Positions 15,292 through 25,230 of a stretch of DNA of 64,000 bases are shown here, piece by piece (within the stretch, counting starts at the first letter, position 1; each line of letters opens with the position of its first letter). Under the pieces are notes generated by a model. That model was not told where the DNA came from. It saw only the letters and a list, made by a program, of their open reading frames with translations, and did not search any database. This DNA comes from Clostridium thermosuccinogenes. Lineage in GTDB: Bacteria; Bacillota; Clostridia; Acetivibrionales; DSM-5807. The translations under genes and the position numbers were made by a program. The stretch spans positions 2,443,665 to 2,507,664 of the forward strand of contig NZ_CP021850.1 of assembly GCF_002896855.1 (NCBI RefSeq), given 5' to 3'.

Positions 15292-17205
15292 ATGTCGATA
15301 CTTAAAATGAAGTTTGTGAGCATTGTGGGGCTAAATGAATACTTTGATGATTTTGTGCTCAAGTATATAGTAGATAGCGGCATGCAGCTGGAGAATGCTC
15401 TGAGCTACCTTGAAACCGTCAAAGGGCTTACCCCTTATGATGGCAATAATCCCTATTATGATCTGGTAACACGAAGCACCGCCCTCGTAAATGCCATGGG
15501 ACTAAAAAAAGAGTTAAAGGAGAGCACTGACAGCACCAGGCAAATTTATGATTCTGCCGATGAAATCCGTTCAGACATTGCCAAGCTGGAAGAAGAGTAC
15601 AGAGGTCATTCGGAGCATCTCGAAAAGACCAAGGAAATGCTCAATAAATGCATCCATATGGAAAAGCAGCTGGAGCTTCTTGCCAATATCGATGTGGATA
15701 TAAAAGCTTTTTTCAACTTCGAATTTATCAAGTTCAGGTTTGGAAAAATGCCGAGGAAGTCTTATGAACAGCTGCAATTGATGTCTAACGATCTGGAGGC
15801 TATCGCCATACCTGTTTCTCAGGAAAAGGACTTTATCTGGCTTATATATTTTACACCCAGGAATTTTAGTGAAAAGGTAGATGGTATTTTTTCCTCTCTT
15901 TACTTTGAACGCACCCGGATATCCGACGAAGTCCAGGGTACTCCTTCTCAAGCATTAAGGCAGGTAAGGGATAAAATAACCTCCCTGCGTTCGGAAATGA
16001 AGGACGCTGAAAAGGCTATCCGAGACTTTACAAGCAAGCACCGGGAAAAGGCTATCAACCTGTATTATTCCTCGATGAGGCTGAACCGCGTATCGGAAGT
16101 CAGAAAATATGCAGCCCATACCATGAAATCTTTCTATATCATCGGATGGATGCCGGAAAAGGAGCTGAACAGGCTTATTCCGATACTGGATAAGGATGAA
16201 AAGATAATATATATCCATAAGGAGCCGGACACCGAAAAACTATCTCATCCGCCTACCGAACTCAAAAACAACCGAATCTTCCGCCCCTTTGAAACCCTTG
16301 TCCGCATGTACGGGTTGCCTTCCTACAATGAAGTGGACCCGACACCCTTTGTTGCGTTAACCTACTTCCTCATGTTTGGCTTCATGTTCGGAGATGTGGG
16401 TCAGGGGCTGGTTATTTTGGCCGGAGGCATTTTTATGCTTTTTAAGCTTAAAATAGCTTTTGGAGGAGTCATCCTTGGGGCTGGAATATCTTCCACGCTA
16501 TTCGGATTTGTATACGGAAGCGTGTTCGGCTTTGAAGATTGGCTACCGCCTCTTTGGATGAATCCCATGCACGATATAAACACCATGCTGATAGCAGGAA
16601 TCGGTATGGGCATGGCATTGATAATCGTAGCCATGGTATTGAATATAGTAAACGGCATCAAAGCCCATGATCTTGCGAGGATTTTCCTCGATAAGAACGG
16701 AATACCCGGGTTTGTGTTTTATCTGGGGGGTATTGTCTCAGTGGTATACTTTTATCTGAATAACAAACTCATGGTATCCGCCGGAATAACTGCAGCCATA
16801 CTCTTGATTCCTATATTGCTGATGTTTTTTAAAGAGCCCATTGAAAATTTCATACATAAAAGAAAAGCCATAGCCCAGAGCAAAGGTGTATTCTTTGTTC
16901 AAACCTTTTTTGAGCTTTTTGATGTTGTTCTTTCCTTTTTGAGCAACACGATATCTTTCATAAGGCTGAGCGCTTTTGCCCTGAACCACGTCGGCCTGTT
17001 CATGGCTGTATTCATTCTGGCGGAAATGGCCAGTGGCTTTGGCAGCGTTGTGGCGATCATAATCGGCAATATCCTCATCATCGGGCTGGAAGGGCTCATT
17101 GTCGGCATACAGGGCTTAAGGCTCGAATATTACGAATTGTTCAGCAGATTTTTTACCGGCAACGGTAAACCTTATAAACCACTAAAAAAACAGTATTTTT
17201 CATGA
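15292..17205 (+). CDS. ntpI: V/A-type ATPase subunit I (stator membrane subunit)
   Basis: A 637-residue protein with a soluble, partly coiled-coil N-terminal half (to about 345) and a membrane half of seven or eight segments. Family landmarks are ALTYFLMFGFMFGDVGQG at the start of the membrane domain and the late helix NTISFIRLSAFALNH, whose Arg is the expected essential residue of the ion half-channels. It forms the stator half-channel against the K ring and anchors the peripheral stalks. AGGTGA precedes the ATG; the gene ends 14 bp before the subunit K start. Confidence 0.92.
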   Translation: MSILKMKFVSIVGLNEYFDDFVLKYIVDSGMQLENALSYLETVKGLTPYDGNNPYYDLVTRSTALVNAMGLKKELKESTDSTRQIYDSADEIRSDIAKLEEEYRGHSEHLEKTKEMLNKCIHMEKQLELLANIDVDIKAFFNFEFIKFRFGKMPRKSYEQLQLMSNDLEAIAIPVSQEKDFIWLIYFTPRNFSEKVDGIFSSLYFERTRISDEVQGTPSQALRQVRDKITSLRSEMKDAEKAIRDFTSKHREKAINLYYSSMRLNRVSEVRKYAAHTMKSFYIIGWMPEKELNRLIPILDKDEKIIYIHKEPDTEKLSHPPTELKNNRIFRPFETLVRMYGLPSYNEVDPTPFVALTYFLMFGFMFGDVGQGLVILAGGIFMLFKLKIAFGGVILGAGISSTLFGFVYGSVFGFEDWLPPLWMNPMHDINTMLIAGIGMGMALIIVAMVLNIVNGIKAHDLARIFLDKNGIPGFVFYLGGIVSVVYFYLNNKLMVSAGITAAILLIPILLMFFKEPIENFIHKRKAIAQSKGVFFVQTFFELFDVVLSFLSNTISFIRLSAFALNHVGLFMAVFILAEMASGFGSVVAIIIGNILIIGLEGLIVGIQGLRLEYYELFSRFFTGNGKPYKPLKKQYFS

Positions 17206-17219
17206 TTAGGAGGATCATT

Positions 17220-17645
17220 ATGGAGTTTATTTTAGTAATAACTGTATTTCTGGTATTATCAATCATCGCACTAGGGCTATACTGCATTAAGAAGGGAATC
17301 TCCGGCAAAGGTGCAAAAAAAATACTCAGCATCAATATCTTCAGCATTTTCAGCTTATTGATTATCGCTACGGTATTAATGTTCTCCGGAAACGTATATG
17401 CCCAGGGAACCGAAGTGCAGGCAGCAGATTCGGTAAATGGTTTAGGCCTTATAGCCGCTGCTTTGTCTACCGGTCTGGCAACCATAGGCGCAGGAATAGC
17501 TGTGGCAATATCCAGTTCTGCTGCTCTTGGAGCTATAAGCGAAGATTCCGGCCTTCTGGGTAAATCCTTGATTTTCGTTGGTTTGGCAGAAGGTATAGCT
17601 ATATATGGCCTTATAGTTTCAATACTCATATTGGGCAGACTGTAA
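17220..17645 (+). CDS. ntpK: V/A-type ATPase subunit K (rotor ring proteolipid)
   Basis: A 141-residue four-helix proteolipid. The ORF can be extended to 17202, but AGGAGG sits 6 nt before the ATG at 17220. Helices 1-2 (to about 60) are divergent and end in NVYAQ. The last two helices are well conserved: GLIAAALSTGLATIGAGIAV, AALGAISED and VGLAEGIAIYGL, with the ion-binding Glu at residue 124. The family often has a Gln after GAGIAVG that helps hold Na+; here the aligned residue is Ile97 (GAGIAVAIS), so proton rather than sodium use is possible. It forms the rotating membrane ring. Confidence 0.92.
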   Translation: MEFILVITVFLVLSIIALGLYCIKKGISGKGAKKILSINIFSIFSLLIIATVLMFSGNVYAQGTEVQAADSVNGLGLIAAALSTGLATIGAGIAVAISSSAALGAISEDSGLLGKSLIFVGLAEGIAIYGLIVSILILGRL

Positions 17646-17672
17646 AATGCCGTAAGGCTGGAGGTAATTTAA

Positions 17673-17981
17673 GTGAAAATGTACCTTATAAGCGATAATA
17701 TTGACACCCTTACCGGAATGCGTCTGGCTGGAGTTGAAGGGGTTGTTGTCCATGAGGAGCATGAGGTGCGGGATGCGCTTGCTGAAGCGATTGAAAAAAA
17801 GGATGTTGCCGCGATACTGATTACAGAAAAGCTGGTCGACCTCATCCCAGATTATATCAAGCAAATCAAGCTGACATTAAAACAGCCTCTCATCGTGGAA
17901 ATCCCCGACAGGCATGGCACCAGCAGGCCTTCCGATCTTATAACCAGGCGTGTCAGGGAATCCATAGGCTTGAAGATTTGA
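17673..17981 (+). CDS. V/A-type ATPase subunit F (central stalk)
   Basis: A 102-residue protein starting at GTG 17673, with GGAGGT 8 nt upstream. It has the family pattern YLISDNIDTLTGMRLAGVEG, AAILITEKL and a C-terminal PLIVEIPDRHG. Subunit F binds subunit D in the rotor shaft. It is followed after 9 bp by subunit E. Confidence 0.9.
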   Translation: MKMYLISDNIDTLTGMRLAGVEGVVVHEEHEVRDALAEAIEKKDVAAILITEKLVDLIPDYIKQIKLTLKQPLIVEIPDRHGTSRPSDLITRRVRESIGLKI

Positions 17982-17990
17982 GGTGATTGT

Positions 17991-18599
17991 TTGTTAAGCA
18001 TATACGAAAAGCTAAGGCACTTTAATGAAGTAATTTTAAAAGATGCAGCCTCTGAACGGGATGAAATACTCCGTCAGCTTGAAGAAAGCACACAGAAGCG
18101 CATCGATCTTGAAAAAAGTAAATTTGAAGAGCAGGCCAGACAGTTGCTTTATAAAGAAACTGTTCAGGCTGAAAATGATAAAAACAACAGGATTTCTAAA
18201 GCAATAATTGACAGCAGGCACCTTTTGGTAAAGAAAAGAGAAGAAATAGTCAATACAATATTGAAGGACACCAGAAGCTTATTGGAAGACTTCATTCAAA
18301 AGGACGAAGCCTATCTCCCCTATCTTGCCCGGATTATCCGTCAGGCATGCAACTCTGCCGGCGATGGAGATCTGGTAGTATATTTAAGACCGGAGGATGC
18401 ACAAAGGCTTGCACCTCTAATGGATGAAGTGAAAAAAGACCTTCCCCCGAATACCGTCTTTGAGCAAACCAATGATGATATCATAGGCGGATGCAAAGTT
18501 TTTAACAAGACCACCAATACTGTAGTAGACGAAACTTTGGCAGGCAAGTTAGAAGGCAGCAGGGATAAGGTCCTTGAAATCTGTGATTTAAAGATTTAG
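17991..18599 (+). CDS. ntpE: V/A-type ATPase subunit E (peripheral stalk)
   Basis: A 202-residue protein beginning at TTG 17991 with AGGTGA just upstream; no better ATG exists nearby. The N-terminal half is a long charged helix (about 10-95) that would coil with the G/H subunit; the C-terminal half is the alpha/beta domain that holds the top of the catalytic head, containing DDIIGGCKVFNKTTNTVVDE, a family hallmark. The weak start codon could lower its synthesis. Confidence 0.88.
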   Translation: MLSIYEKLRHFNEVILKDAASERDEILRQLEESTQKRIDLEKSKFEEQARQLLYKETVQAENDKNNRISKAIIDSRHLLVKKREEIVNTILKDTRSLLEDFIQKDEAYLPYLARIIRQACNSAGDGDLVVYLRPEDAQRLAPLMDEVKKDLPPNTVFEQTNDDIIGGCKVFNKTTNTVVDETLAGKLEGSRDKVLEICDLKI

Positions 18600-18628
18600 A
18601 TTCGTGTATTTAAAGTAGGTGAAATTAC

Positions 18629-20401
18629 TTGAACAATATGGACAGTATAGGAGCAGGCAAAAGCCAGATTAGCAGGATAAACGGTCCGGTTGTCAAAGCC
18701 AGGGGTACTTCCGGCATGAAAATGCATGAGACCGTTCTTGTGGGCGATAAAAACCTAATCGGTGAAGTCATATCCCTGGACAAAGATATTGCTACCATTC
18801 AGGTATATGAGGTTACCACAGGATTAACCGTAGGCGAACCTGTCAAACCCACGGGAAAACCTCTTTCCGTCAGGTTGGCGCCTGGAATTATCGGCAACAT
18901 ATTCGACGGCATAGAAAGACCCCTGCGTAATATCGGGGAAAAATCCGGAGCCTTCATACCCCGCGGTGTTGAGGTGGAGTTCCCCAATGCTGATGAAAAA
19001 TGGCCCGTGCATATGCTGGCAAAACCCGGCGATAATGTGACGGAGGGTATGATTGTAGCAGAGACGCAGGAAACGCCCCTCATAAAATTTAAAATAATGG
19101 TGCCTCCCGGGATAAATGGCAAAATTGTCAGTGTTAAACCGGATGGGGATTATACTGTCAATGATACCCTTATGGAGATTTCAACTCCCGGAGGTGGTGT
19201 ATACTGTCTCACCATGCTGCAGGAATGGCCGGTAAGAAAACCAAGGCCGTGCTTGGAGAGGATGGTGGTTACCGAACCACTGGTAACCGGACAGAGGGTT
19301 GTTGATACCTTCTTCCCCATCGGTAAAGGCGGAGCAGCAGCGATACCCGGAAGTTTCGGCACGGGAAAAACGATGACCCAACACCAGCTGGCCAAATGGT
19401 CGGACGCGGACATAATCGTGTATATCGGCTGCGGTGAACGGGGAAATGAAATGACGGAAGTTCTGGAGGACTTTCCAAAGCTCATCGATCCCAAATCGGG
19501 ACGTCCCCTCATGGAACGCACGGTTTTGATCGCCAATACCTCCAACATGCCCGTTGCAGCCAGGGAAGCATCCATATACACCGGAGTAACGCTGGCTGAG
19601 TTTTACAGGGATATGGGATACAACGTAGCCATCATGGCGGATTCCACTTCCCGTTGGGCGGAAGCTCTGCGTGAAATATCCGGAAGACTTGAAGAAATGC
19701 CGGCCGAGGAAGGTTTTCCTGCCTATTTGTCTTCCAGGCTTTCAGAGTTCTATGAGAGGGCAGGAAAGGTTAGGAATCTCAATAACACCACCGGATCAAT
19801 AACGATAATCGGCGCGGTATCCCCCCAGGGTGGCGATTTTTCAGAACCCGTCACACAAAATACAAGACGGTATATACGGTGTTTCTGGGAACTCGACAGA
19901 CAACTGGCTTACGCAAGGCACTATCCTGCCATCAATTGGCTGTCAAGCTACAGCGAATATGTTGACACCCTGGAAAAGTGGTATGATGAAAATGTTGATC
20001 CGCGCTTCATGGACTACAGAAGCCGTTTGCTGAAAATTTTGCAGGAGGAAAGCAAGCTTACTGAAATAGTAAAGCTCATCGGCAGTGACATGCTTCCTGA
20101 TGACCAAAAGCTCGTCCTCGAAACCGGAAAGGCCATACGCCTTGGTTTTCTGCAGCAGGGTGCTTTTCATCCTGTGGATACCTATGTTCCCCTGCAAAAG
20201 CAATTTATGATGATGGAAGTAATACTTATGCTTTATGAAAGAGCTTATGAAATCATCCGGAGAGGAGTTCCCATAGCCCAAATTAAAAATACCGGATTGT
20301 TTGATGAAATAATTAAAATGAAATACAATATTAAAAATGATGAACCCGAACGTTTTGAAGAGTTAAAGAAAAGAATTGCCGATAGTCTTAATGGTCTATA
20401 A
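18629..20401 (+). CDS. ntpA: V/A-type ATPase catalytic subunit A
   Basis: A 590-residue catalytic subunit, the usual length for bacterial V-type A subunits. It shows the P-loop GSFGTGKTMTQ (about 236-246), the A-specific insert region (roughly 115-190) absent from F-type beta subunits, the catalytic segment IGCGERGNEMTEVL and the arginine-containing VSPQGGDFSEP region. TTG at 18629 with AGGTGA upstream is used; the ATG at 18638 is an alternative that removes three residues. It forms the alternating A3B3 head with subunit B. Confidence 0.95.
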   Translation: MNNMDSIGAGKSQISRINGPVVKARGTSGMKMHETVLVGDKNLIGEVISLDKDIATIQVYEVTTGLTVGEPVKPTGKPLSVRLAPGIIGNIFDGIERPLRNIGEKSGAFIPRGVEVEFPNADEKWPVHMLAKPGDNVTEGMIVAETQETPLIKFKIMVPPGINGKIVSVKPDGDYTVNDTLMEISTPGGGVYCLTMLQEWPVRKPRPCLERMVVTEPLVTGQRVVDTFFPIGKGGAAAIPGSFGTGKTMTQHQLAKWSDADIIVYIGCGERGNEMTEVLEDFPKLIDPKSGRPLMERTVLIANTSNMPVAAREASIYTGVTLAEFYRDMGYNVAIMADSTSRWAEALREISGRLEEMPAEEGFPAYLSSRLSEFYERAGKVRNLNNTTGSITIIGAVSPQGGDFSEPVTQNTRRYIRCFWELDRQLAYARHYPAINWLSSYSEYVDTLEKWYDENVDPRFMDYRSRLLKILQEESKLTEIVKLIGSDMLPDDQKLVLETGKAIRLGFLQQGAFHPVDTYVPLQKQFMMMEVILMLYERAYEIIRRGVPIAQIKNTGLFDEIIKMKYNIKNDEPERFEELKKRIADSLNGL

Positions 20402-20428
20402 AATCTATGAAAAAGGAGGATGCTTCCA

Positions 20429-21823
20429 ATGTCAATAGAATACATGGGACTAAGAAGTATAGATGGTCCGCTTATAGCTGTGCAAGGTGTAAAGGGCGCA
20501 TCCTATGAAGAACTTGTGGAAATTGCGGTTGACGGTCATGGAGTCCGTCTGGGAAGAGTTATGGATATTTCCGATGACGTAGCGATTATACAGGTATTCG
20601 AAGGCACTTCGGAAATATCTGTTAAGAATACAAAAGTAAAGTTTCTGGGACATCCCCTGGAGCTTTCACTGTCGTCAGAAATCTTAGGAAGGGTTTTTGA
20701 TGGCCTTGGCAGGCCGATAGACGGCCTGGGTAGTGTGTATCCACAGGTCAAACGGGATGTAAATGGTGATCCCATTAACCCTGTGTCCAGAAAATATCCC
20801 AAGGATTACATCGAAACAGGCATATCTTCCATAGATGGCCTGACTACCCTCATCAGAGGTCAGAAGCTTCCTATATTCACCGGCAGCGGACTTCCCCACA
20901 ATGAACTGGCGGCACAAATCGTCCGCCAGGCAAAGCTTCCGAGGAACGAAAGCACAAAATTTGCCGTGGTTTTTGCTGCCATGGGTGTTAAATATGACGT
21001 TGCCGAGTACTTCAAGGAGAGTTTCAGCAAAAGCGGTGTTCTTCAAAGGGTTGTCATGTTTTTAAACCTGGCAAACGACCCCCCGGTGGAGCGTATAGTC
21101 ACACCGCGATGTGCTCTTACCGCTGCTGAGTACCTCGCTTTTGAACTGGGTATGCATATCCTGGTGATACTCACAGACATGAGTGCATACTGCGAATCCC
21201 TCCGGGAGATTTCCTCTTCCAAGGGTGAAATCCCGAGCAGAAAAGGCTTTCCAGGATATATGTACAGCGATCTTGCCTCAATATATGAAAGGGCAGGCAT
21301 GATAGAAGGCAAGGAGGGTTCCATCACGCAAATACCAATACTGACGTTGCCCAATGATGATATAACCCATCCTATCCCCGACCTTACCGGTTTCATAACC
21401 GAAGGGCAAATTGTTTTGGATCGGGGACTGTATCAAAAAGGGATTTATCCCCCTGTATCAATCCTCCCCTCCCTGTCCCGATTGATGAAGGACAGCATCG
21501 GTGAAGGCTTCACCAGGGAGGATCACGCTCCATGTTCAGCGCAGCTGTTTGCTTCCTATGCAAAAGTACAGGAAATCAGGTCCCTGGCTTCTGTCATAGG
21601 AGAAGATGAACTGAGCGAAACCGACAAAATGTATATAGAGTTTGGCAAAGCTTTTGAAAATGAGTTTTTGAATCAGGATAAGAATGAAGACAGAACCATA
21701 AACCAGACCTTGGATTTAGGATGGAAGCTTTTGGGCCTGCTGCCAAGGCAGGAACTGGACAGGGTCGATGATAAAATCCTGGATAAGTATTATAAACCTG
21801 CAATGAAGAATACAGGAGTGTGA
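20429..21823 (+). CDS. ntpB: V/A-type ATPase regulatory subunit B
   Basis: A 464-residue non-catalytic nucleotide-binding subunit. The family sequence [14 protein letters not shown] replaces the P-loop, as is normal in B. Other landmarks are [16 protein letters not shown] and the [20 protein letters not shown] region. An ATG at 20420 is in frame, but AAAGGAGG runs directly into it, so the ATG at 20429 fits the ribosome site better. It begins 27 bp after subunit A and ends 4 bp before subunit D. Confidence 0.95.
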   Translation: MSIEYMGLRSIDGPLIAVQGVKGASYEELVEIAVDGHGVRLGRVMDISDDVAIIQVFEGTSEISVKNTKVKFLGHPLELSLSSEILGRVFDGLGRPIDGLGSVYPQVKRDVNGDPINPVSRKYPKDYIETGISSIDGLTTLIRGQKLPIFTGSGLPHNELAAQIVRQAKLPRNESTKFAVVFAAMGVKYDVAEYFKESFSKSGVLQRVVMFLNLANDPPVERIVTPRCALTAAEYLAFELGMHILVILTDMSAYCESLREISSSKGEIPSRKGFPGYMYSDLASIYERAGMIEGKEGSITQIPILTLPNDDITHPIPDLTGFITEGQIVLDRGLYQKGIYPPVSILPSLSRLMKDSIGEGFTREDHAPCSAQLFASYAKVQEIRSLASVIGEDELSETDKMYIEFGKAFENEFLNQDKNEDRTINQTLDLGWKLLGLLPRQELDRVDDKILDKYYKPAMKNTGV

Positions 21824-21827
21824 TTTT

Positions 21828-22469
21828 ATGGATGTTTCTACTTTTCCTACAAAAGGTAATCTCATAAAGGCCCGTACTAACCTCAGCTTGTCCGTCAAAG
21901 GTTATGAGCTGCTGGACAGGAAAAGAAATATCCTTATAACTGAAATGCTGTCGCTTATAGATAGGGCTCAGAAAATCCAAGCCAAAATCGACAGCGTTTT
22001 CAGTGCTGCCTACAAAGCCCTGCAGCGTGCCAACATATCCCTGGGCATTGACACACTCCAGCAGGTAGGTTATGCAATTCCTGTGGAAGAGAACATTGAT
22101 CTGAAGTTCAAAAGCATTATGGGTGTTGAAATACCAATTGTCAATATCAATAAGGACCCTGAAAACCTTCAGATAAACTACAGTATTTTCAGGACGAATT
22201 ACTTTCTGGATATGGCATATGAGAATTTCAACAAGGTTAAATTCCTTTGCCTGGAAATAGCTGAAGTGGAAAATACCATATACAGGCTGGCGGAGCATAT
22301 AAGAAAAACCCAGAAAAGAGCCAATGCCTTAAAGAGCATTGTGATTCCCCAATACAAGGAGCTGGTAAGCCATATACAGAATTCACTGGAGGAAAAAGAA
22401 CGGGAGGAATTTTCACGGCTCCATGTATTGAAGCAAAGGGAAAATTCCCCTCCGGAGAGTGAGGATTAA
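21828..22469 (+). CDS. ntpD: V/A-type ATPase subunit D (central rotor shaft)
   Basis: A 213-residue protein starting FPTKGNLIKARTNLSLSVKG, with long N- and C-terminal helices that form the antiparallel coiled coil of the rotor, and the late family region LAEHIRKTQKRANALKSIVI. It is the last gene of the operon; no further ATPase gene follows. Transcription probably ends in the following 560-bp region. Confidence 0.94.
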   Translation: MDVSTFPTKGNLIKARTNLSLSVKGYELLDRKRNILITEMLSLIDRAQKIQAKIDSVFSAAYKALQRANISLGIDTLQQVGYAIPVEENIDLKFKSIMGVEIPIVNINKDPENLQINYSIFRTNYFLDMAYENFNKVKFLCLEIAEVENTIYRLAEHIRKTQKRANALKSIVIPQYKELVSHIQNSLEEKEREEFSRLHVLKQRENSPPESED

Positions 22470-23033
22470 TTTTGAGAGCGAGGTTTTTTTAATCTTTCTA
22501 AATAGCTGCAATAAAACGTTCCGGGCAATTTTGTGATAGCCGGCGATTTTGCAGACCCACTCCATACAAAAGCATCACACTTTATAATATTCCAAATAAA
22601 ACCAATATGTTATCAGCTGCAGGCAAAACTGCAGCATTATTACTAAATAAAAGTGTAGTTTTTCAAAATTGAAGTTAAGTTTTTGATCAAAATAGTTATT
22701 ATCTAATAAGTTAATTGGTTAATATTAAAATAGCAATGTTTTTCATTATTGGTTGCGATACGCAAACATATGTGGTTGCGCAAGCATTTTTCTTTTCTGA
22801 AAAACAAACAGCAGACAGCTTTGATAGCTGCCTGCTGCATGAAAAGTTTCACCTGTTCCCTTTGCAAAGAACATCAAATCTCTGTTTTTCACAGGATCCG
22901 ATTTGGCATATATTATAAGTTTTATTATAGTGATGATCTTGCCCGATGAAGAGGTAAAAGTCTCTCACCGAACCTCTGCGCAAAGCAAGCTTGACGCCGG
23001 ATTCCATACCTAAGCCGCCGGCACACAACCTGC
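22470..23033. other. Intergenic region between convergent ATPase and speA genes
   Basis: No credible gene. A 7-bp hairpin (GCTGCAG 22616-22622 / CTGCAGC 22629-22635) followed by ATTATTACT is a weak candidate end for the ATPase transcript. Between 22840 and 23033 the speA 3' untranslated region, read on the minus strand, can form stems GCCGG/CCGGC (about 22990-23021) and AGAGGT/ACCTCT (about 22950-22977) before the speA terminator. Confidence 0.45.
22809..22837 (-). terminator. Terminator of speA
   Basis: A 12-bp stem with one mismatch (CAGCAGACAGCT / AGCTGCCTGCTG) with a 5-nt loop. Read on the minus strand the stem is followed by TTTGTTTTTC. It lies about 200 bp beyond the speA stop. Confidence 0.8.
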
Positions 23034-24953
23034 TTATCTCTCGTAATAGGTATATCCACGCATTCCGTTGTCATATGCCCGCATTATTTCCTTGCGTTCG
23101 CTGGCGGTGATTAATCCTGCCCTTACCGCTTCTTCCGCCTTTTCACGGAAGCTCACCAGCATAGCTTTTGGATCGAACTCAACATAGGAAAGGACATCCG
23201 ACACGCTGTCTCCGTGAATTTCCTTAACCAGTTCGTAAGTTCCGTCAGGATTAATTCTCACACTGACCACATTTGTATCCCCAAAGAGGTTGTGCAAATC
23301 GCCCAGTGTTTCCTGATAAGCCCCCACAAGAAAAACACCCAGGTAGTAGTCGTCACCGTTTTTCATCTCATGTAAAGGCAATGATTTTCTTACATCATGC
23401 AGGTCTATGAAACGGTCAATTTTACCGTCACAATCGCAGGTGATGTCTGCAATGACCGCGTTGCGCTTGGGCAACTCCAAAAGCCTGTGCAAAGGCATGA
23501 TTGGAAACAACTGATCAATCGCCCAGCTGTCCGGGATGGACTGAAATACTGAGAAATTGCAGTAATAGGTGTCTGCGATCGCACTCTCTATATCTTCCAG
23601 CTCTGGCGGTGCATGTTTCAGCTTCTGCTTTTCCTTTGCTATATGGTTGATGATATTCCAGAAGATTCTCTCAGAAAAAGCCCGATCTCTCAAGCTTATT
23701 CTTCCATGCTTGAACATGTCCCGTATTTCATCTCTATAGTAAAGAGCATCGTTATAGCATTCCTGAATATTTTTCAGACTAATATTCTTGCTTACTTCAA
23801 ACAAATTCTTAATTTGCTCCGGAGCCTTCTCATCAAGCTTGTCAGGAATTTCATACTCTTCAAACTTCTCCACATCCAGCACATTGAAAACCAGCACGGA
23901 ATGATAAGCAACCGTAGTCCTTCCGGATTCGGTAATGATCACCGGATGAGGTATATTGCTCGAATCCATTATTGACATTACTGCCTCCACAACGTCGGTG
24001 CAGTATTCTTCAACTGTATAGTTGCGGCTGTAGGCATAGTTGGTGTTTGAACCGTCATAATCGACGGCCAGGCCGCCGCCCAAGTCCAGATAGCCCATAG
24101 GGGCGCCTTCATTTACCAGTTCAGCATATACCCTGGCTGCTTCCAATACGGCGGAACGTATATCCTGAATATTGGGTATCTGAGATCCCAGATGATAATG
24201 GAGGAGCTTCAGGCAATCCAACATGTTGTGCTCTTTCAGGATATCCACCATCTCTATCAGCTGGGACATGTTGAGGCCAAATATGCTGCGATCCCCGCCG
24301 GATTCAGTCCAATGTCCTCCGGCTTTGGCTGAAAGTTTAATACGTATGCCCATATACGGCTGAACCCCCAGAACTTTTGAACGTTCCAATATTATGTCCA
24401 GCTCCCCGGGAAACTCAATGACAAAAAAGCACTTAAACCCCATTTTCACTGCATACAATCCCAAATCTATAAATTCCTCATCCTTATATCCGTTGCAAAT
24501 AAGGCAGGCTTCTTTATCTTTCATCAGGGAAAGGGCTGCCACCAGTTCTGCCTTGCTGCCTACTTCCAATCCATGATGGTAATTTTGTCCGAATCTAGTC
24601 ACTTCTTCAACAACCTGCTGCTGCTGATTTACCTTGATGGGGTAAACGCCTCTGTATACCCCTTTGTAGTTCAGATTTTTCATCGCTTCATTGAAGGAAT
24701 TGTTCAGATACGAAATCTGAGAATCCAGCAAATTTTCAAAGCGCAGCAAAACCGGCATGTCAAGGCCACGTTCACGTACACCGGATATAATGTCCATAAG
24801 GCTGATTGCAGTTGTATTATTATTTTTATATGGGCTCACTATCACCTCTCCCTTGTCGGAGATGGAAAAATAGCCAGCGCCCCAATTTTTTATCCCATAC
24901 AATTCTTCGGACTTTTCTTTAGTCCACCTACCCAAAAGCTCTGTCTTATTCAT
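23034..24953 (-). CDS. speA: Biosynthetic arginine decarboxylase
   Basis: A 639-residue PLP enzyme of the SpeA (alanine-racemase-fold) type, close to the 630-660 residues usual in the family. Lys107 in RGVYPIKVNQQQQ is the PLP-binding lysine; HYHLGSQI, LDLGGGLAVDYDG (glycine loop for the phosphate) and ITESGRTTVAYH complete the barrel. The C-terminal region CDCDGKID and the late YLGVFLVGAYQETLGDLHN belong to the active-site Cys/Asp side. The reaction is arginine to agmatine plus CO2, the first step of polyamine synthesis. AAGGGAAGGTG precedes the ATG. Monocistronic, with its own promoter and terminator. Confidence 0.95.
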   Translation of the reverse strand: MNKTELLGRWTKEKSEELYGIKNWGAGYFSISDKGEVIVSPYKNNNTTAISLMDIISGVRERGLDMPVLLRFENLLDSQISYLNNSFNEAMKNLNYKGVYRGVYPIKVNQQQQVVEEVTRFGQNYHHGLEVGSKAELVAALSLMKDKEACLICNGYKDEEFIDLGLYAVKMGFKCFFVIEFPGELDIILERSKVLGVQPYMGIRIKLSAKAGGHWTESGGDRSIFGLNMSQLIEMVDILKEHNMLDCLKLLHYHLGSQIPNIQDIRSAVLEAARVYAELVNEGAPMGYLDLGGGLAVDYDGSNTNYAYSRNYTVEEYCTDVVEAVMSIMDSSNIPHPVIITESGRTTVAYHSVLVFNVLDVEKFEEYEIPDKLDEKAPEQIKNLFEVSKNISLKNIQECYNDALYYRDEIRDMFKHGRISLRDRAFSERIFWNIINHIAKEKQKLKHAPPELEDIESAIADTYYCNFSVFQSIPDSWAIDQLFPIMPLHRLLELPKRNAVIADITCDCDGKIDRFIDLHDVRKSLPLHEMKNGDDYYLGVFLVGAYQETLGDLHNLFGDTNVVSVRINPDGTYELVKEIHGDSVSDVLSYVEFDPKAMLVSFREKAEEAVRAGLITASERKEIMRAYDNGMRGYTYYER

Positions 24954-25084
24954 GATTCACCTTCCCTTTCAACCAAATAAGCAATCGCATCATAATCACG
25001 AAAAAAAGCCCTTTTAGAAAAACTAGTTTTCCAAGGCCCCTAAATCATAATAAGTATGCGCTAATATTATAATTTATATAATGC

Positions 25085-25113
25085 ACAATACCACAAGGAG
25101 TTAATCTTGTCAA
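25085..25113 (-). promoter_or_regulatory. Promoter of speA
   Basis: Minus-strand TTGACA (25108-25113), 17-bp spacer, TATTGT (25085-25090) with TGG just before it (extended -10). The 5' leader to the speA ATG would be about 120 nt. Confidence 0.65.
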
Positions 25114-25230
25114 CATGCATATTAGGGTAGAAAAGAAAAAAGTATTAAAGAGTTGAAAATGCAAATTACAGATGATGTCACAATTTTACAGGAGCAAGGC
25201 AAATAAGCTTTTAATACATAACAGCATCCG

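Noticed and set aside
20420-20428. ATG 20420 as start of ATPase subunit B
   Set aside because: It directly abuts the AAAGGAGG ribosome site; the ATG at 20429 has workable spacing.
22715-22949. Two plus-strand ORFs between the ATPase operon and speA
   Set aside because: They run through the speA terminator hairpin and have no ribosome sites.
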